Positions 43,950 through 54,011 are shown, counted from the first letter of the stretch. The stretch is DNA of 64,000 bases from WQTU01 sp031548835 (GCA_031548835.1 JAVBQS010000110.1:1-64000); one strand, 5' to 3'. Notes: a model not told the origin generated them from the sequence alone. Made by a program: numbers and translations.

Positions 43950-45083
43950 ATGGCTTTTTTTCTTAAATTAATAATTATTATAATAACTTTTCTTTTTATA
44001 CCTTTTTCATGCGGTAACTTTACAGGATTTGAGAGTATAGGCGAACCAGATACAGGCAATATAAGAAAAATAAAATTATATTTAAGCCAGGATGATATGG
44101 AAAAGCTTTACAATTCATTATCTGAAGATGACTATGCGCATTGTGTTTATAAAAAAGGATCAGGAGTTATTGATGCTTGGATAAAAATAAGAGGAGATGT
44201 TTCACGCAGTTATCCAAAAAAGTCATTTACATTAAGATTTGAAAATTCTGAAAAAGAGCGTTATGCGCTAACAGCTTCTTTCAAAGACCCGTCATATGTC
44301 AGAAATATGATTGCTTTTGATATTTATAGGGAGTTTATACCTGGAATACCTGAGACAGAATGTATTGCTCTTTTCATCAATGATAATTATATAGGATATT
44401 ATACTAAAATAAAATTATATAATGAAAATGATTTAAAAAAATATTATGGAAATTTCCAGCTTTTTAAATGTAAATTTGACAATATGGGAAGTGATTTTCC
44501 GCTCCATTATCTTTCAGAAAAAGAATTTCCTGATGATGATAATTTTTCATTCCTTGATCAGCTTATCTCATGTGCAAAATATATGAATGATGATGATTGG
44601 AATGATTTTGTAAATAGAAAATTTGATATTGAAAAAACAGCATTATATATTGCAGTACATAATTATCTTGCAGTCACAGATACTACAACAAAAAATTTTA
44701 ATGTAATATATAACGGCAAGTATTCTTTTTTGCCATGGGATCATGAGGCAAATATGGGAAGAAGTTACAGTGGAACAGAAACAGAAACAACAAGCTATCC
44801 TTTTGAAGGAGATAACATGCTTATGAGGCGGCTTCTGCAAAAAGGTTCTCCTGTAAGGGAAAAATATAAAGAATTTATTAATGATCCTGTATTTATTGCT
44901 AAAATGAAAAACAGAGCAGAAAATAAACTTTCTCAATATGGCAAAGATATTGACAGGGCTGTTTATTATGATTCAAATAAATATTATAAATACAATGATT
45001 TTATAAATGAAATTTCTTCTCCTGATGGATATATCTATAAATTTTTACAGCAGAGAGAAAGCGAAATTCCAATCTTGGAGTAA
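43950..45083 (+). CDS. CotH-family lipoprotein
   Basis: 377 residues. A lipoprotein signal peptide with lipobox IPFSC (Cys about 21) precedes a CotH-like domain: WIKIRGDVSRSYPKKSFTLR near 80, then a core with SFLPWDHEANMG near 258 (conserved Asp-His of the atypical kinase fold). CotH proteins in Bacillus phosphorylate coat proteins; homologues elsewhere are often paired with polyphosphate-VTC-like and DUF4956 proteins. A DUF4956 gene follows here. It starts 23 bases after gmhA. Confidence 0.85.
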   Translation: MAFFLKLIIIIITFLFIPFSCGNFTGFESIGEPDTGNIRKIKLYLSQDDMEKLYNSLSEDDYAHCVYKKGSGVIDAWIKIRGDVSRSYPKKSFTLRFENSEKERYALTASFKDPSYVRNMIAFDIYREFIPGIPETECIALFINDNYIGYYTKIKLYNENDLKKYYGNFQLFKCKFDNMGSDFPLHYLSEKEFPDDDNFSFLDQLISCAKYMNDDDWNDFVNRKFDIEKTALYIAVHNYLAVTDTTTKNFNVIYNGKYSFLPWDHEANMGRSYSGTETETTSYPFEGDNMLMRRLLQKGSPVREKYKEFINDPVFIAKMKNRAENKLSQYGKDIDRAVYYDSNKYYKYNDFINEISSPDGYIYKFLQQRESEIPILE

Positions 45084-45156
45084 GAAAAAATAATAATGGA
45101 GTTTTTAAAACAGGTAATTTACAAAAATAGATATTTGTTTTTTAATTAAAAAAGTT

Positions 45157-45867
45157 ATGGATGATATTTTTATGTCTTTTTTTTCCGTAAATATTGCCGA
45201 TTTTTCAGTGGCAGGCGATCTTACAATAATACAATGTCTCCTTAGGCTGGGTACTGCTTTTATTCTTACTTTTTTTCTTTCATATATTTATAAAATGATT
45301 AATAGTAAGAAACAGGACAGATATGTAATAATGCAATCCATAATTTTTATATCTGTTATTCTTGCCGGAGCAATGATGGTTATAGGCAATAATCTTGCAA
45401 TAGCATTCGGCCTTGTAGGTGCTGTATCAATAATAAGATTCCGGGCAACTGTTGGAAATTTTTTTGATATGTCTTTTCTATTTGTAGCAATTGTTGTTGG
45501 AATGGCGAGCGGCCTTGGGTTTCATTTTCTTGCATTTATTATAGCATTTATAGTAGGAATATTAATGCTTATTTTGAACTATTTCAAATTTGGGAAAATG
45601 CCTCCTTCTCTTAGAGAATACGAAGTCACAATAATAATTGAAGGGGCAGATATACCACAGAAAATATTTTATGAATTTTTAACTTCTACAGCAGGTCCGG
45701 CAGGAGCTATTGTAAATTTTATCGAATTTAAAAGCCAGGAAAAAAAGAAAAAATTCAAATTCTCTATTTTTATAGATACAAATCAGGATTTGACAGAGAC
45801 TGAAAAATTGCTTGAAGAAAAACTTAAAGATTTAAAATATGAGATAAATATTGAAACAAAAAAGTAA
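45157..45867 (+). CDS. DUF4956-family membrane protein
   Basis: 236 residues. Four hydrophobic helices lie at about 20-145, with a conserved block GAVSIIRFRATVGN (about 89-102) between them, and a soluble C-terminal domain follows. This matches the DUF4956 family, found next to CotH and VTC-domain proteins in many bacteria; its function is unknown. It lies 73 bases after the CotH-like gene and is followed by a clear terminator, so the two are probably one unit with gmhA. Confidence 0.85.
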   Translation: MDDIFMSFFSVNIADFSVAGDLTIIQCLLRLGTAFILTFFLSYIYKMINSKKQDRYVIMQSIIFISVILAGAMMVIGNNLAIAFGLVGAVSIIRFRATVGNFFDMSFLFVAIVVGMASGLGFHFLAFIIAFIVGILMLILNYFKFGKMPPSLREYEVTIIIEGADIPQKIFYEFLTSTAGPAGAIVNFIEFKSQEKKKKFKFSIFIDTNQDLTETEKLLEEKLKDLKYEINIETKK

Positions 45868-45884
45868 TGGTTGGTAGTATGCAG

Positions 45885-45923
45885 TATGGCGATTAATAAA
45901 AATATTTAATCGCCATATTTTTT
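45885..45923 (+). terminator. Rho-independent terminator
   Basis: A 12-base-pair stem (TATGGCGATTAA at 45885-45896 with its complement at 45906-45917) is followed by a run of six T. It lies 17 bases after the DUF4956 gene and 8 bases before the end of thrC on the other strand. The T-run is on the plus strand only. Confidence 0.85.
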
Positions 45924-45930
45924 GTTATGT

Positions 45931-47271
45931 TTATTTAAATTTTTTTATTAAGAAATCTTTAAGATCATCTGATGTATTATTAATTATTACAGATTCTTTT
46001 TTAAGCTTTAGTATTTTTTCAAGCTGGGGCGGAAGAGTCTGTTTTACACCGGTAGCCTGTTCTACAACTTCAAGAAATTTTCCAGGATGTGCTGTTGATA
46101 AAGTTATTAAAGCAGTATTATCCGAATCACAGCAGCATGAACAGCTTCCGGAAGATAATTTTATTTTTTTAATATATCTCTGCGAAGCAATATAGCCGAC
46201 TGCTGTATGCGGATCTATGAATTTCCCCTTTTGTTCATAATAGCTTTTTACTGCATTAAGTGTTTCATTATCGCTAACCCATTCTCCTTTAATCAGTTTT
46301 CCCATCTCTTTATAATCATTATTAAAAATATCTTTAAGCCTTTCAAAGTTGCTTGGGTTGCCTACATCCATGGCATTGGAATAGGTCTGCACAGACGGCC
46401 TTGGCGAAAAAATACCTGACTCAAGATATTCAGGAACTTCCTTGTTTTCGTTAGTTGCTGCAATAAATTTTTTTACAGGCAGCCCCCATTTTGCAGCAAG
46501 CACTCCTGCTGTAAGGTTTCCGAAATTTCCGCTTGGCACAGAAAAAATTATATTATCATATTTTTTCTTAAGCTGGTTTACTGCATAAACATAATAAAAT
46601 GACTGGGGAATAAGCCTGCCCAGATTGATGGAATTGGCAGAAGTAAGAGGAAGGCCAGAAAGCGCCTTATTTAAAAATGCTTCTTTTACCATTTTCTGGC
46701 AGTCGTCAAAAGATCCTTTTACTTCAAGCGCTGTAACGTTTCCGCCAAGTGTTGTAAGCTGCTTTTCCTGGAGAGGGCTTACTCTTCCGGAAGGATATAA
46801 TATTACAACTTCAATATTTTTTTTATTATGAAAAGCCTGCGCTACAGCGCTTCCTGTATCTCCTGATGTTGCTGTAAGTATAATTGCTTTTCTGTCCTCT
46901 CCTTTAAGCAGTTCTTCCATGGAAGCTGCAAGAAAAAATGCGCCAAAATCCTTAAAAGCACATGAAGGGCCGTGATAAAGTTCAAGTATAAAAATATTTT
47001 CGCCTGCATTTGTAATTTCCGGCTTAAATGCAAAAGCTTTTTGACAGATATTTTTTACCCTGTCGGCAGAAAGATCATCTTTTAAAATTTCAGAAGCCAG
47101 CATTGCTGATGAATCAATAAAAGAGGTTTTTTCATCCATTGCTGCAAAAAGTTTTGAAAGGTCAGGCATCTCTGCAGGATTATATAACCCGCCTTCAGGA
47201 GAAAGCCCCTGAAATATTGCATCCTTAAAACTAACTAGATGGTTTTTATTTCTTGTACTATAAAATTTCAT
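45931..47271 (-). CDS. thrC: Threonine synthase
   Basis: 446 residues. The PLP-binding lysine is in GPSCAFKDFGAFF (about Lys107), and the PLP phosphate loop is in SVPSGNFGNLTAG (about 246). TATSGDTGSAV near 134 and the N-terminal FSDGLSPEGGLY-like block are those of class I threonine synthase. A short cysteine-rich insert (SCSCCCDSD) near residue 380 is unusual. It makes threonine from O-phosphohomoserine. It follows lysC in the same direction with 12 bases between, so the two form a small aspartate-family operon. Confidence 0.95.
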   Translation of the reverse strand: MKFYSTRNKNHLVSFKDAIFQGLSPEGGLYNPAEMPDLSKLFAAMDEKTSFIDSSAMLASEILKDDLSADRVKNICQKAFAFKPEITNAGENIFILELYHGPSCAFKDFGAFFLAASMEELLKGEDRKAIILTATSGDTGSAVAQAFHNKKNIEVVILYPSGRVSPLQEKQLTTLGGNVTALEVKGSFDDCQKMVKEAFLNKALSGLPLTSANSINLGRLIPQSFYYVYAVNQLKKKYDNIIFSVPSGNFGNLTAGVLAAKWGLPVKKFIAATNENKEVPEYLESGIFSPRPSVQTYSNAMDVGNPSNFERLKDIFNNDYKEMGKLIKGEWVSDNETLNAVKSYYEQKGKFIDPHTAVGYIASQRYIKKIKLSSGSCSCCCDSDNTALITLSTAHPGKFLEVVEQATGVKQTLPPQLEKILKLKKESVIINNTSDDLKDFLIKKFK

Positions 47272-47283
47272 GACTGCTCCTAG

Positions 47284-48669
47284 TTAAACACCAAGAAAAG
47301 AGTTGTGAATAACATTAATTGCTTTTTCTGCTTCTTCTTTTTTTACCACAAAAGATATATTGCGTTCTGATGATCCCTGGGCAATTGCAAGAATATTTAT
47401 TGTGTTCTCACCTAAAGTGCTGAATAATTTTCCGGCAATTCCCGGAGTTCCCTGCATATTGTCTCCAATAATTGCAATTATTTCAAGATTTTCTGTAAGT
47501 TCAAATTTCTCAACTATTTTTGAATCAAGTTCAAAGCTAAAATTATCTTCCATAGCTGAAACAGCTTTTTTTGCATCATCAGTAAGGCATACAATACATA
47601 TTGTATGTTCAGATGATGCCTGGGAAATCATTATCATATTTATATCATTTTTTGCAAAAATTTCAAAAACCTTGGATGCAAATCCAGGCTGGCCAATCAT
47701 TCCCCCGCCTACAATATTTATAATTGAAACATTACTAATACTTGCAATGCCTGTTATAGCCCTGTTATTAGGCTTGGGATTTTTTATAATCAATGTTCCC
47801 GGAGCAGCAAGGTTAAGGGTATTTTTAATACATATTGGTATCCCTTTTTCAACAGCAGGAATCATTGTGCTTGGATGTATTACTTTTGCTCCGAAATAGG
47901 AAAGTTCCATTGCTTCTTCTACGCTTATCTCAGGCATTACAAAAGCATTTTTTACAATTCTTGGATCAGCGCTTAAAACTCCGTCAACATCTGTCCATAT
48001 TTCAATTATATCTGCATTTATTCCTGCTGCTATTATTGATGCAGAAAAATCTGAACCATTCCTTCCCAAAGTAGTTGTTGAGCCATCTTCTGCTGACGCG
48101 ATAAAGCCTGTAATTACAGGAATTCCATCTATTTTGGAAAATTTTTCTTTTATATTTTTATATGTTTCATCATAGTAGACAACAGCTTTTGTATACTGCC
48201 TGTTTGTTTTTATAATCTCCCGTGAATCAACATATTCAGCTTTATTTTCTGTTGATCTTATATATGAAGCAATAAGAAAATTATTTAACCTTTCTCCAAA
48301 GCTTGCAATAAGGTCAAGGCTTCTTGGTGAACATTCTTTTACAAGTTCGATTCCTTTAAGAAGATTTTCAAGCTCTTCAACCATCTCTTTAATCTGTTTC
48401 ATAGCTTCATTTGCAAAATTACCGCTCATAAGTCCGCTTACAGCTTTTTCCTGCCTTGAAAGCAGTTTTGTAATATTTTCTTTATAGCTGTTTTTTCCTT
48501 CTGCCGCAATTTTGGCAGAATTAAGCAGGAGATCTGTAATTCCTTTCATTGCAGAAAAAACAACTGCAACTTTTGCTTTTTTACTTTCTCCAATAACAAT
48601 TGAACAAACATGTTTTATTCTTTCAGCATCCTGCACAGAGCTGCCGCCGAATTTCATTACCTTGATCAT
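47284..48669 (-). CDS. lysC: Aspartate kinase
   Basis: 461 residues, monofunctional. KFGGSSVQDAERIKHV at the N-terminus, TLGRNGSDFSASIIA near 205, and EIWTDVDGVLSADPR near 227 form the kinase domain. Two ACT domains follow (about 310-460), with VGGGMIGQPGFASKVF and DNMQGTPGIAGKLF, which mediate feedback inhibition by lysine and/or threonine. It phosphorylates aspartate as the first step to lysine, threonine and methionine. Confidence 0.95.
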   Translation of the reverse strand: MIKVMKFGGSSVQDAERIKHVCSIVIGESKKAKVAVVFSAMKGITDLLLNSAKIAAEGKNSYKENITKLLSRQEKAVSGLMSGNFANEAMKQIKEMVEELENLLKGIELVKECSPRSLDLIASFGERLNNFLIASYIRSTENKAEYVDSREIIKTNRQYTKAVVYYDETYKNIKEKFSKIDGIPVITGFIASAEDGSTTTLGRNGSDFSASIIAAGINADIIEIWTDVDGVLSADPRIVKNAFVMPEISVEEAMELSYFGAKVIHPSTMIPAVEKGIPICIKNTLNLAAPGTLIIKNPKPNNRAITGIASISNVSIINIVGGGMIGQPGFASKVFEIFAKNDINMIMISQASSEHTICIVCLTDDAKKAVSAMEDNFSFELDSKIVEKFELTENLEIIAIIGDNMQGTPGIAGKLFSTLGENTINILAIAQGSSERNISFVVKKEEAEKAINVIHNSFLGV

Positions 48670-48924
48670 TTTTTTCCCTTATTATTTTTAGAATCGATTA
48701 TATATACCATTTTTTACCTTTTTAAATAAGTATTTTTTGGTATATTATTTATATAAAAAGTTCTGGAAAAAAATCCAAATTTTGCTGTATATTTAATCAA
48801 TATGATTCCATAAATATAAAAGCTGTTAGAGATTAATGAATGGAATATATGATGATAAATAATTAATGGATGGATTGATATTTTATAAGCTTGGTGAAAA
48901 GCAGTCTAAAAAAGTTGAGGATGT

Positions 48925-50274
48925 GTGATAAAAAAAAGGAATTTTTTGAAAGATAGGAATTTATATTATTATTTTTCAAAATTATTTAATATTACTTCTT
49001 TTCAAAAATTAATAGTCAGCCTATCTATTTTTCTTTTTATCTCATGTGTGACAACAAATAAGCAGGATTCTGTCCAGGAAAAAAAAGCAGCGCAATCAGC
49101 AGAAACTGTATCTGCAAATAGTTCAAAAGAGAACAATGTGTTAAAGGGAGAAAGTGCAGCGCAGCCAACTCCGAAAAATCATTTTACACAAAAAGAGATG
49201 GAACTCTTTTATAATAATGTATTGGGGAAAAAAATTATAATAAAAAATAAGAAATTCCTGCCTGTAACAGATAATAAAAAACCTGTTTTTATTAATTGTG
49301 ATTGTGATAATGACGGCTATACAGAATTCTATGTTTTATTCACAGAAAGTATTTCTGAAAATGATGTTTCAATAGATAATGTGAGCGATTTGCGTAATAT
49401 TTACAGGGAAGATATTTATCTTAGAGAATTTCTTATATCAGTATATAAATATTATGAAACTAATGAAGAGAAAAAATTTATTAATGAGCAAAATATAATT
49501 TTGGAAGGAAAAGGGGCATTTTCTTCTTTAAAAGAGATAGAGATAGATAAAAATAGTAAATTTTATGGAATATCTGTAAATTTTATAACAAGTGTGGGCA
49601 CGCATGAAGATCTAGTTATTAATAGAAGGGGAAGATGTTCAATAACAAGTATAAAAAATACTATTTCAGATTCAACAAGAAAAGATGATATAGATTACAA
49701 TGGAGTCCTTGACCTTATACGTTATGAAAGGGTTTTTGTAGACGGGTTTGGCGTTGAAACTTTTATAACCTGGTATAAGTTTAGTGGTGAAAAATTTTTG
49801 CCAGTTAAAACAGTAAATACAGTAAAAGATCTCCGTTCTTTTATTAAAGATTCGCAGCTATATCTTGAAACAAAAAAGATCGACCTTTTTATTAAAAATA
49901 CAATTTCTCCCCCTGTTTTAAAAAAGCTTAGTTTGGCAAAAATAAGTTCAGATAAAATATTGCAGAGAATTTTTTATCCAGTAAAAAGAGAATCTTCATT
50001 TTTAATTGATATAAATACAATGCTTTCATCAAACGAAAATATTGATTTTATTTTCCCTGAAATATTTGAAAATCCTTTTAGGATGGATAGCGATGGAGTA
50101 TATAGCTTTACTACTTATGTAAGAGTCTTGCTTAAAGATGGTAATATGCCTCTGCCGCAGGAAAATAAAGATTCTGCTGGCGAAAATGCGGCAAATGAAG
50201 AGATTTACCTTGTAAAAATATATATGGCGCATAATCCTTTTGAAGACAGAAGGTTTTTCTTTTTTGTTAACTGA
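48925..50274 (+). CDS. Lipoprotein of unknown function
   Basis: 449 residues. A long signal peptide with a lipobox (LFISC, Cys about 41) is followed by a Ser/Ala/Gln/Glu-rich linker (about 45-85). The mature part contains INCDCDNDGYTEFYVL (about 124-139), resembling an EF-hand/VCBS-type calcium loop, and a second DIDYNGVLDLIRYE similar in pattern. No catalytic family is recognised. Translation starts at GTG 48925 with GAGG upstream. It is divergent from lysC. Confidence 0.8.
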   Translation: MIKKRNFLKDRNLYYYFSKLFNITSFQKLIVSLSIFLFISCVTTNKQDSVQEKKAAQSAETVSANSSKENNVLKGESAAQPTPKNHFTQKEMELFYNNVLGKKIIIKNKKFLPVTDNKKPVFINCDCDNDGYTEFYVLFTESISENDVSIDNVSDLRNIYREDIYLREFLISVYKYYETNEEKKFINEQNIILEGKGAFSSLKEIEIDKNSKFYGISVNFITSVGTHEDLVINRRGRCSITSIKNTISDSTRKDDIDYNGVLDLIRYERVFVDGFGVETFITWYKFSGEKFLPVKTVNTVKDLRSFIKDSQLYLETKKIDLFIKNTISPPVLKKLSLAKISSDKILQRIFYPVKRESSFLIDINTMLSSNENIDFIFPEIFENPFRMDSDGVYSFTTYVRVLLKDGNMPLPQENKDSAGENAANEEIYLVKIYMAHNPFEDRRFFFFVN

Positions 50275-50356
50275 GATTATTCAGGGCCAGTGCTATTTTG
50301 CCATTAATTTTTAAAAAAAGTATTGAGAGCTAATTTAAAAATAGTATCTTACTGCA

Positions 50357-53104
50357 TCAGGATTTAGTTTTTACCAGTTGTAATGGATAGATCATTGTAA
50401 ATGATAAACCTTTGCCTGGATTATTTTTAATTCTTATTTTGCCATTATGCTTTGAAAGCAGCGCAGCTACAGCAGAAAGCCCAACCCCGCGGCCGCTTAT
50501 TATCGATACCTCTTCTTTGGAGCTGTATCCTGGTTTAAATATATTTTTTAGCAGAATTGCATTGTCTAACTGCTGTGCCTGGTCTTTTATAATTCCTTCT
50601 TTCTCCATCTTTTTTCTGATTTTATTTATATCCAAACCTTTTCCATCATCTGCTACAATAACAAAAAAATTTCCTGCTTCTATTTTTAAAGAGACAGATA
50701 TAGTTCCTGTTTCATCTTTTCCCTGAAGCATCCGTTCCATCGGCGGTTCAATTCCATGATCAAGACTGTTATTTACCATGTGTACAAGAGATTCTTTAAT
50801 ATCTTTTAATATAGTAATTTTTTCAGGCGAATTAATTTCATGAAAAAAGATAAGCTCTGCTTTTTTCCCTAAAGCTTCAGCATTTTTGTGTATTGTTTTT
50901 TCAAGCAGCTTTTCTATTCTTTCTATTGGCCCGTCTTTTTTTACACTTTTTTCTTTATAGTTTTTATTTACATAATCTAGTAATTTTTCCCTAAGATCTT
51001 TTATCCTTTTAAATTCTGCAATTATTGTATCCAGTTTTTGTATAAAGATTTTTCCAGTTTCATTAGCATTACCTTTTTCTGCAGGCATGTAATAAGCAAT
51101 AACAATATTTTCATTATGCTGTTTAAGAGAAGACTCTGCTTCGTGAATTATCCATGAAAGAGTTGTTAATTCCAGCAAGCCGCTAAGTCCTTTTAAAGAA
51201 TGCAGTTTATTAAATATTTTATTATATTCTTCGCTATCTTTTAGAAAATCTTTATTATTGGCAGAGTTATAAATTTCATAGATAGAGCTTTCTGCATCTT
51301 CAATAAATTCATCCATATCTGCCGAATTTGTTTCCAGAAGGCGTGCAATAATTTCAATTTCTCCCTGGTCTCTGGTATTTTTTTCATCTATTTGTGCCTG
51401 CAGCTGAATTGTTTCTGTCTGGTCAGAAACAAAAACAATAATATTGGTAGAACCTTCAGGAGTTTTGATCTGTTTAAATCTTGCAGAAATATATTTTTCT
51501 TCATATCCTGTGCCAGAGCTTTTACTTGGCACAACAATTTTTGCTAATCTCAATGGATTAATATCTTCAAACATTGAGATATCGCTGTTAATATTTTTTA
51601 ATAATAATTTAAGAAATTTTTCAAGATCTTTGCTGTCCTGGCTTTCAGTATCAGGATAGAATAAAGAAGCAAGAGAGCGCCCTTTGATTATTGAAGTTCC
51701 AAATATTTTTTTAACTGCTTCAGAATAAAGATCTCCCATATTAAGATCTTCATTTACAATAAGCATTCCTTCATCCATATTATCAAGATATTTACGGTTT
51801 TCATGGTTAATCCATGTCATAAAATCTTTTTCAGTTTTAAGATAGTGATGACAGTTTTCAGGAAGGTTAAGCCTGTTATAGATAGCTTCTGCCATTCCCT
51901 GGCAGGTAAAATATCCGCAAGCAGAGCAATTAAGCATATCTGTCTGTGAAAATTTATTCATTTGCTCATATATGGATTTAAGCTCTTTTTCACCCGGTAT
52001 TTTATACGTTACCAGACTGCTTGAATTTTTATAACTGCGTTTGTAAAGCTCCGGCTTCCAGTATTTGTCTATTGAATCATTTAGATTATTGCCTTTGGAA
52101 AAATTTTTATATTTTTCTATTTTCTCTTCTTTTCTTTTTTCAACCCTGGCTTCAAGCCTGTCTATAGGCTGGTTGTAGTTTCCTGTGCCGGGGCCGCCGT
52201 TACATCCTGCAGCACAGTTAAGGCAGTCTATAATAAATGGAACAGTGTTTTCTTTTACCATCTGCGGAATTTCGTTTAGATACTTAAAAACAATTTCAGG
52301 GCCTTCGATACGGCGTATTTTATTATTGATCTCAGGAGCATCCCGCGTAACTGTTTCTTTTAATCCTCCAGGACTTGAAAAAATAACTGCGCGTTCTGCC
52401 CCTGGGCCGTCATGGGGTAAATCTTCAAATAGGCCGAAATCTATTTTTTGCTCCTCTATAGCCTCTTTGAGGCGGATCATTGTAACATTGTAATAGATTA
52501 ACCCTGTCTCTTCAAATTCGCGTGTTTTTGCTGTGCAGGGAGAAATAGCAGCTATTCGGGCATCTTTATATTCAGGAAAAAACTGCTTTATCATAATTGC
52601 AGTGTGAAGCATAGGGCTATGTGCAGGAGGCAGATATTCGAGAAGTTCAGGTTTATATATTTCGCAGTAACGCACAAGAGCAGCGCAGGGCTGAGCAATT
52701 ATTGTTTTTGGTTTTTTTGCTTTTGCATATTCCAGATATGATTTTACTGTTAATTCAGCTCCGAAAGAGACATCAAATACAGCCTTTACTCCAATTGATT
52801 TTAAATAGCTGTTCAGTTTTAATAAATTTTCATTAAAAACAGCAGCAGCAGAAGGAGCTACTATAGCAACAATTGGAATATTTGCAGCAAGATCAGAAAA
52901 AAACTGATCTGTATCATCTGCTATTGAACGGGCATCCTGCCTGCAGGCAGGAATACAGCGGCCGCATCCTATACACCTTTCAGCAATAATAGAAACTTTA
53001 TCTTTTGAACCATCAATACAGGTTTTTACAGGGCATACAGAAATACAGGAATGGCAGTTATTGCATTTTTCATCATCTACCTGAATAAGTTTTTTCAATT
53101 CCAA
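50357..53104 (-). CDS. CheA-like histidine kinase with [FeFe]-hydrogenase-type sensor domain
   Basis: 915 residues. Two 4Fe-4S ferredoxin motifs (Cys14/17/20/24 and 44/47/50/54), then an iron-only hydrogenase large-subunit-like domain (65-340) with H-cluster-type cysteines: Cys140 (AQPCAAL), Cys190 (SPCTAKTREFE), Cys297 and Cys301 (CLNCAAGCNGG). The usual proton-shuttle Cys of TSCCP is Pro. An extra Fe-S domain (Cys393/396/401/418), PAS-like region (430-560), HPt domain (His635 in LHSLKG) and CheA-like HATPase (NNSLDHGIE, DDGKGLD, GRGVGLSAV) follow. It probably senses H2, CO or redox state and phosphorylates the neighbouring CheY. It is upstream-coupled with cheX and cheY. Confidence 0.9.
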   Translation of the reverse strand: MELKKLIQVDDEKCNNCHSCISVCPVKTCIDGSKDKVSIIAERCIGCGRCIPACRQDARSIADDTDQFFSDLAANIPIVAIVAPSAAAVFNENLLKLNSYLKSIGVKAVFDVSFGAELTVKSYLEYAKAKKPKTIIAQPCAALVRYCEIYKPELLEYLPPAHSPMLHTAIMIKQFFPEYKDARIAAISPCTAKTREFEETGLIYYNVTMIRLKEAIEEQKIDFGLFEDLPHDGPGAERAVIFSSPGGLKETVTRDAPEINNKIRRIEGPEIVFKYLNEIPQMVKENTVPFIIDCLNCAAGCNGGPGTGNYNQPIDRLEARVEKRKEEKIEKYKNFSKGNNLNDSIDKYWKPELYKRSYKNSSSLVTYKIPGEKELKSIYEQMNKFSQTDMLNCSACGYFTCQGMAEAIYNRLNLPENCHHYLKTEKDFMTWINHENRKYLDNMDEGMLIVNEDLNMGDLYSEAVKKIFGTSIIKGRSLASLFYPDTESQDSKDLEKFLKLLLKNINSDISMFEDINPLRLAKIVVPSKSSGTGYEEKYISARFKQIKTPEGSTNIIVFVSDQTETIQLQAQIDEKNTRDQGEIEIIARLLETNSADMDEFIEDAESSIYEIYNSANNKDFLKDSEEYNKIFNKLHSLKGLSGLLELTTLSWIIHEAESSLKQHNENIVIAYYMPAEKGNANETGKIFIQKLDTIIAEFKRIKDLREKLLDYVNKNYKEKSVKKDGPIERIEKLLEKTIHKNAEALGKKAELIFFHEINSPEKITILKDIKESLVHMVNNSLDHGIEPPMERMLQGKDETGTISVSLKIEAGNFFVIVADDGKGLDINKIRKKMEKEGIIKDQAQQLDNAILLKNIFKPGYSSKEEVSIISGRGVGLSAVAALLSKHNGKIRIKNNPGKGLSFTMIYPLQLVKTKS

Positions 53105-53137
53105 GTTACACCACCTTTAGCAAGAGAAATAGGAAGT

Positions 53138-53590
53138 CTATTCTTTTATAGAAACATAGATATTGATACGGCCATACTTGGTTGTAAATGGAATAGCAAT
53201 AACAGGCACGCTGTTGCCCCATGCAAATTTATAGGAATCGCCAAATACAACTCCAGGCAGAGATATCTCTATCCGCTGTTCAAGATATTGCTTTGCTGTT
53301 CCTGCAATTATATTAACCATTTCGCCTACAACGCCTGCAACTTCTTTGGTAACAGCGCGGTATGTCATTCCGCCGAAAATAGATGCCAAAGCTATTGCTG
53401 TATCACGTGAAAAATTCAAAACAACCTGTCCTCTTATTTCACCGGCAAGTCCTATAATTGCAGATATTCCCTGAATTTCCTCAGGTTTTTTTTCTATATA
53501 AGCCCTGTGGGGCTCAACTTCTATTTCAAGATATTCTTTAAAAAAAGTCATTGATGATTTTATAAATGGATTAATATAGTCAACTTTCAT
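53138..53590 (-). CDS. cheX: Chemotaxis phosphatase CheX
   Basis: 150 residues, the usual CheX length. EIQGISAIIGLAGEIRGQVVLN (shown in two parts: EIQGISAIIGL and AGEIRGQVVLN) and the phosphatase motif E-x2-N in VVGEMVNIIAG (about 90-100) identify the CheC/CheX/FliY class. CheX dephosphorylates CheY-P and is the main such enzyme of spirochaetes. It lies between cheY and the hydrogenase-type kinase, so it probably resets that pathway. Confidence 0.9.
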   Translation of the reverse strand: MKVDYINPFIKSSMTFFKEYLEIEVEPHRAYIEKKPEEIQGISAIIGLAGEIRGQVVLNFSRDTAIALASIFGGMTYRAVTKEVAGVVGEMVNIIAGTAKQYLEQRIEISLPGVVFGDSYKFAWGNSVPVIAIPFTTKYGRINIYVSIKE

Positions 53591-53642
53591 GTTTATTCTC
53601 CATGCAGAAACAATATCTGATACTAAAACTCTTTTAAATAGC

Positions 53643-54011
53643 TTATTCCAGATAAGGTTTAATTTTTGTCCATAAAATATTGGCTTTTATTGGTTTAAGG
53701 ACATAATTTGTAACGCCGGCTTCAATAGCTTCCATAACATTGTATTTGCCGCCTTCTGCCGTTACCATAACTATTGGCGTTGTTTTGTATTGGGTCATGC
53801 TTCTGATTTTTTGAACCAATTCAAGGCCATTCAAATTCGGCATATTCCAATCTATCAGAAATAGGCTTATTTTATTGCCTGCAATTTTTTCCAATGCTTC
53901 ATTTCCATTACCGGCCTGAATAATATCTTCCGGTTTAATTCCATGCTCGACAAGAATATTGATATGAATTCTTCTCATAACATCAGCATCATCGCAAACT
54001 AAAATTTTCAT
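53643..54011 (-). CDS. cheY: CheY-like response regulator
   Basis: 122 residues, a single receiver domain. Acidic pocket Asp8-Asp9 (CDDADVM), phospho-acceptor Asp in FLIDWNMPN (about 54), Thr/Ser switch in MVTAEGG (about 84), and Lys in YVLKPIKA (about 105) are all present. No output domain follows, so it acts by protein binding, such as at the flagellar switch, or as a phosphate shuttle. First gene of the cheY-cheX-kinase group; a divergent intergenic region separates it from murA. Confidence 0.92.
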   Translation of the reverse strand: MKILVCDDADVMRRIHINILVEHGIKPEDIIQAGNGNEALEKIAGNKISLFLIDWNMPNLNGLELVQKIRSMTQYKTTPIVMVTAEGGKYNVMEAIEAGVTNYVLKPIKANILWTKIKPYLE

